From: PALSA-607 sp036510735
GTDB lineage: Bacteria > Actinomycetota > Actinomycetes > Acidothermales > Acidothermaceae
Length of the DNA: 12,339 nt
Assembly (NCBI GenBank): GCA_036510735.1
Contig: DATCDK010000117.1
Span: forward strand, 1 to 12,339
Reading direction: 5' to 3'
Of the stretch, positions 12,187 through 12,339 are shown piece by piece. Numbering within the stretch: the stretch's first letter is position 1; each line of letters opens with the position of its first letter. Made by a program: the position numbers and the translations under genes. The notes under the pieces were generated by a model. The model had not been told where the DNA came from. It did not search any database and saw nothing but the letters and a program-made list of their open reading frames with translations.

Positions 12187-12339
12187 CTGGCCGACCGGCA
12201 TCGAGACGATCAAACAATTAATCGCGGCCGGCAACTTGGAGAAGGTCGCGCCGTCACTTGAGGCAGCACATGGGTTCCTCGCCCAAGCAGCCGGCCACAT
12301 CGACAGCGCGCACACCGTCGCGAACGCTGACCCGACCGG
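12179..12339 (+). CDS. HEPN-like partner protein of the nucleotidyltransferase (partial, 3' end outside window)
   Basis: Fifty-three codons are visible. They start MASWPTGIETIKQLIAAG and continue as a helical pattern (LEAAHGFLAQAAGHIDSAH, then VANADPTG). This resembles the opening of actinobacterial HEPN proteins, where a short helix is followed by an amphipathic helix with HLxSA-like spacing and then a DPxGAY segment. The HEPN RNase motif (RxxxxH), if present, would lie beyond the window. The gene overlaps the nucleotidyltransferase by 8 bp, as expected for an MNT/HEPN toxin-antitoxin pair. The family call rests on a short N-terminus and the context, so it is provisional. Confidence 0.6.
   Translation, partial: MASWPTGIETIKQLIAAGNLEKVAPSLEAAHGFLAQAAGHIDSAHTVANADPT

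Larger units (their letters stand above)
11562..12209. repeat. Long direct repeat, copy 2 (nucleotidyltransferase unit)
   Basis: This is the partner of 3616-4263: the same length, same orientation and high identity by eye, with mostly scattered substitutions. Here it begins 31 bases after the arm repeats of attachment site 2, and on the right it continues into an intact-looking partner gene. This copy therefore looks like the ancestral arrangement and copy 1 the damaged one. Confidence 0.9.

Noticed and set aside
1..12339. CRISPR array or riboswitch
   Set aside because: No regularly spaced repeats with unique spacers were seen. The only periodic repeats are the short 11-bp GTGCCC groups, and no leader resembling a known riboswitch was recognised.

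Overview
The window is high-GC DNA of actinobacterial character. Pointers are a DtxR/IdeR-type iron box, a Cys19-Cys20/Cys64 ArsR like the Corynebacterium type, an ArsR-ArsC fusion, a KmtR/NmtR-like metal sensor, and several genes that look leaderless. It is not chromosomal core: it is a mosaic of accessory modules built around two integrase attachment sites. The genus cannot be read from the sequence.

Layout. (1) 1-3584, minus strand: a ferric-iron ABC importer operon, binding lipoprotein fbpA, fused two-domain permease fbpB and ATPase fbpC (cut by the window start), under a 19-bp iron box. (2) 3616-4263: first copy of a winged-helix/nucleotidyltransferase (MNT-type antitoxin) gene, whose HEPN-like partner is broken after about ten codons. 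(3) 4441-4702: attachment site 1, a 44-bp tRNA 3' half (anticodon CAU) flanked by 11-bp-phased GTGCCC repeats. (4) 4786-6268: CDF metal exporter, divergent from an NmtR/KmtR-like repressor. (5) 6526-10880: arsenic cluster: ArsR, ArsM methyltransferase with a Cys-rich tail, a CoA-disulfide-reductase-like flavoprotein, an aquaglyceroporin, and an ArsR-ArsC arsenate reductase fusion. (6) 10928-11530: broken tyrosine integrase and attachment site 2, built like site 1. (7) 11562-12339: second copy of the nucleotidyltransferase gene, followed by an apparently intact HEPN-like partner that runs off the window.

Working together. In the arsenic cluster ArsC would reduce arsenate to arsenite. Arsenite could then leave through the aquaglyceroporin or be methylated by ArsM. 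No ArsB or Acr3 pump is present between the two attachment sites. Two repressors with different sensing chemistry face two divergent operators. The metal cargo (about 6.8 kb, 4520 to 11338) lies between two complete P-core-P' style sites, and these are nested within a larger pair of 648-bp direct repeats carrying the nucleotidyltransferase genes. The most interesting structure is this nested architecture: two attachment sites with near-identical arm geometry, no intact integrase in view, and a toxin-antitoxin-like module on each side, one of them with its toxin lost.
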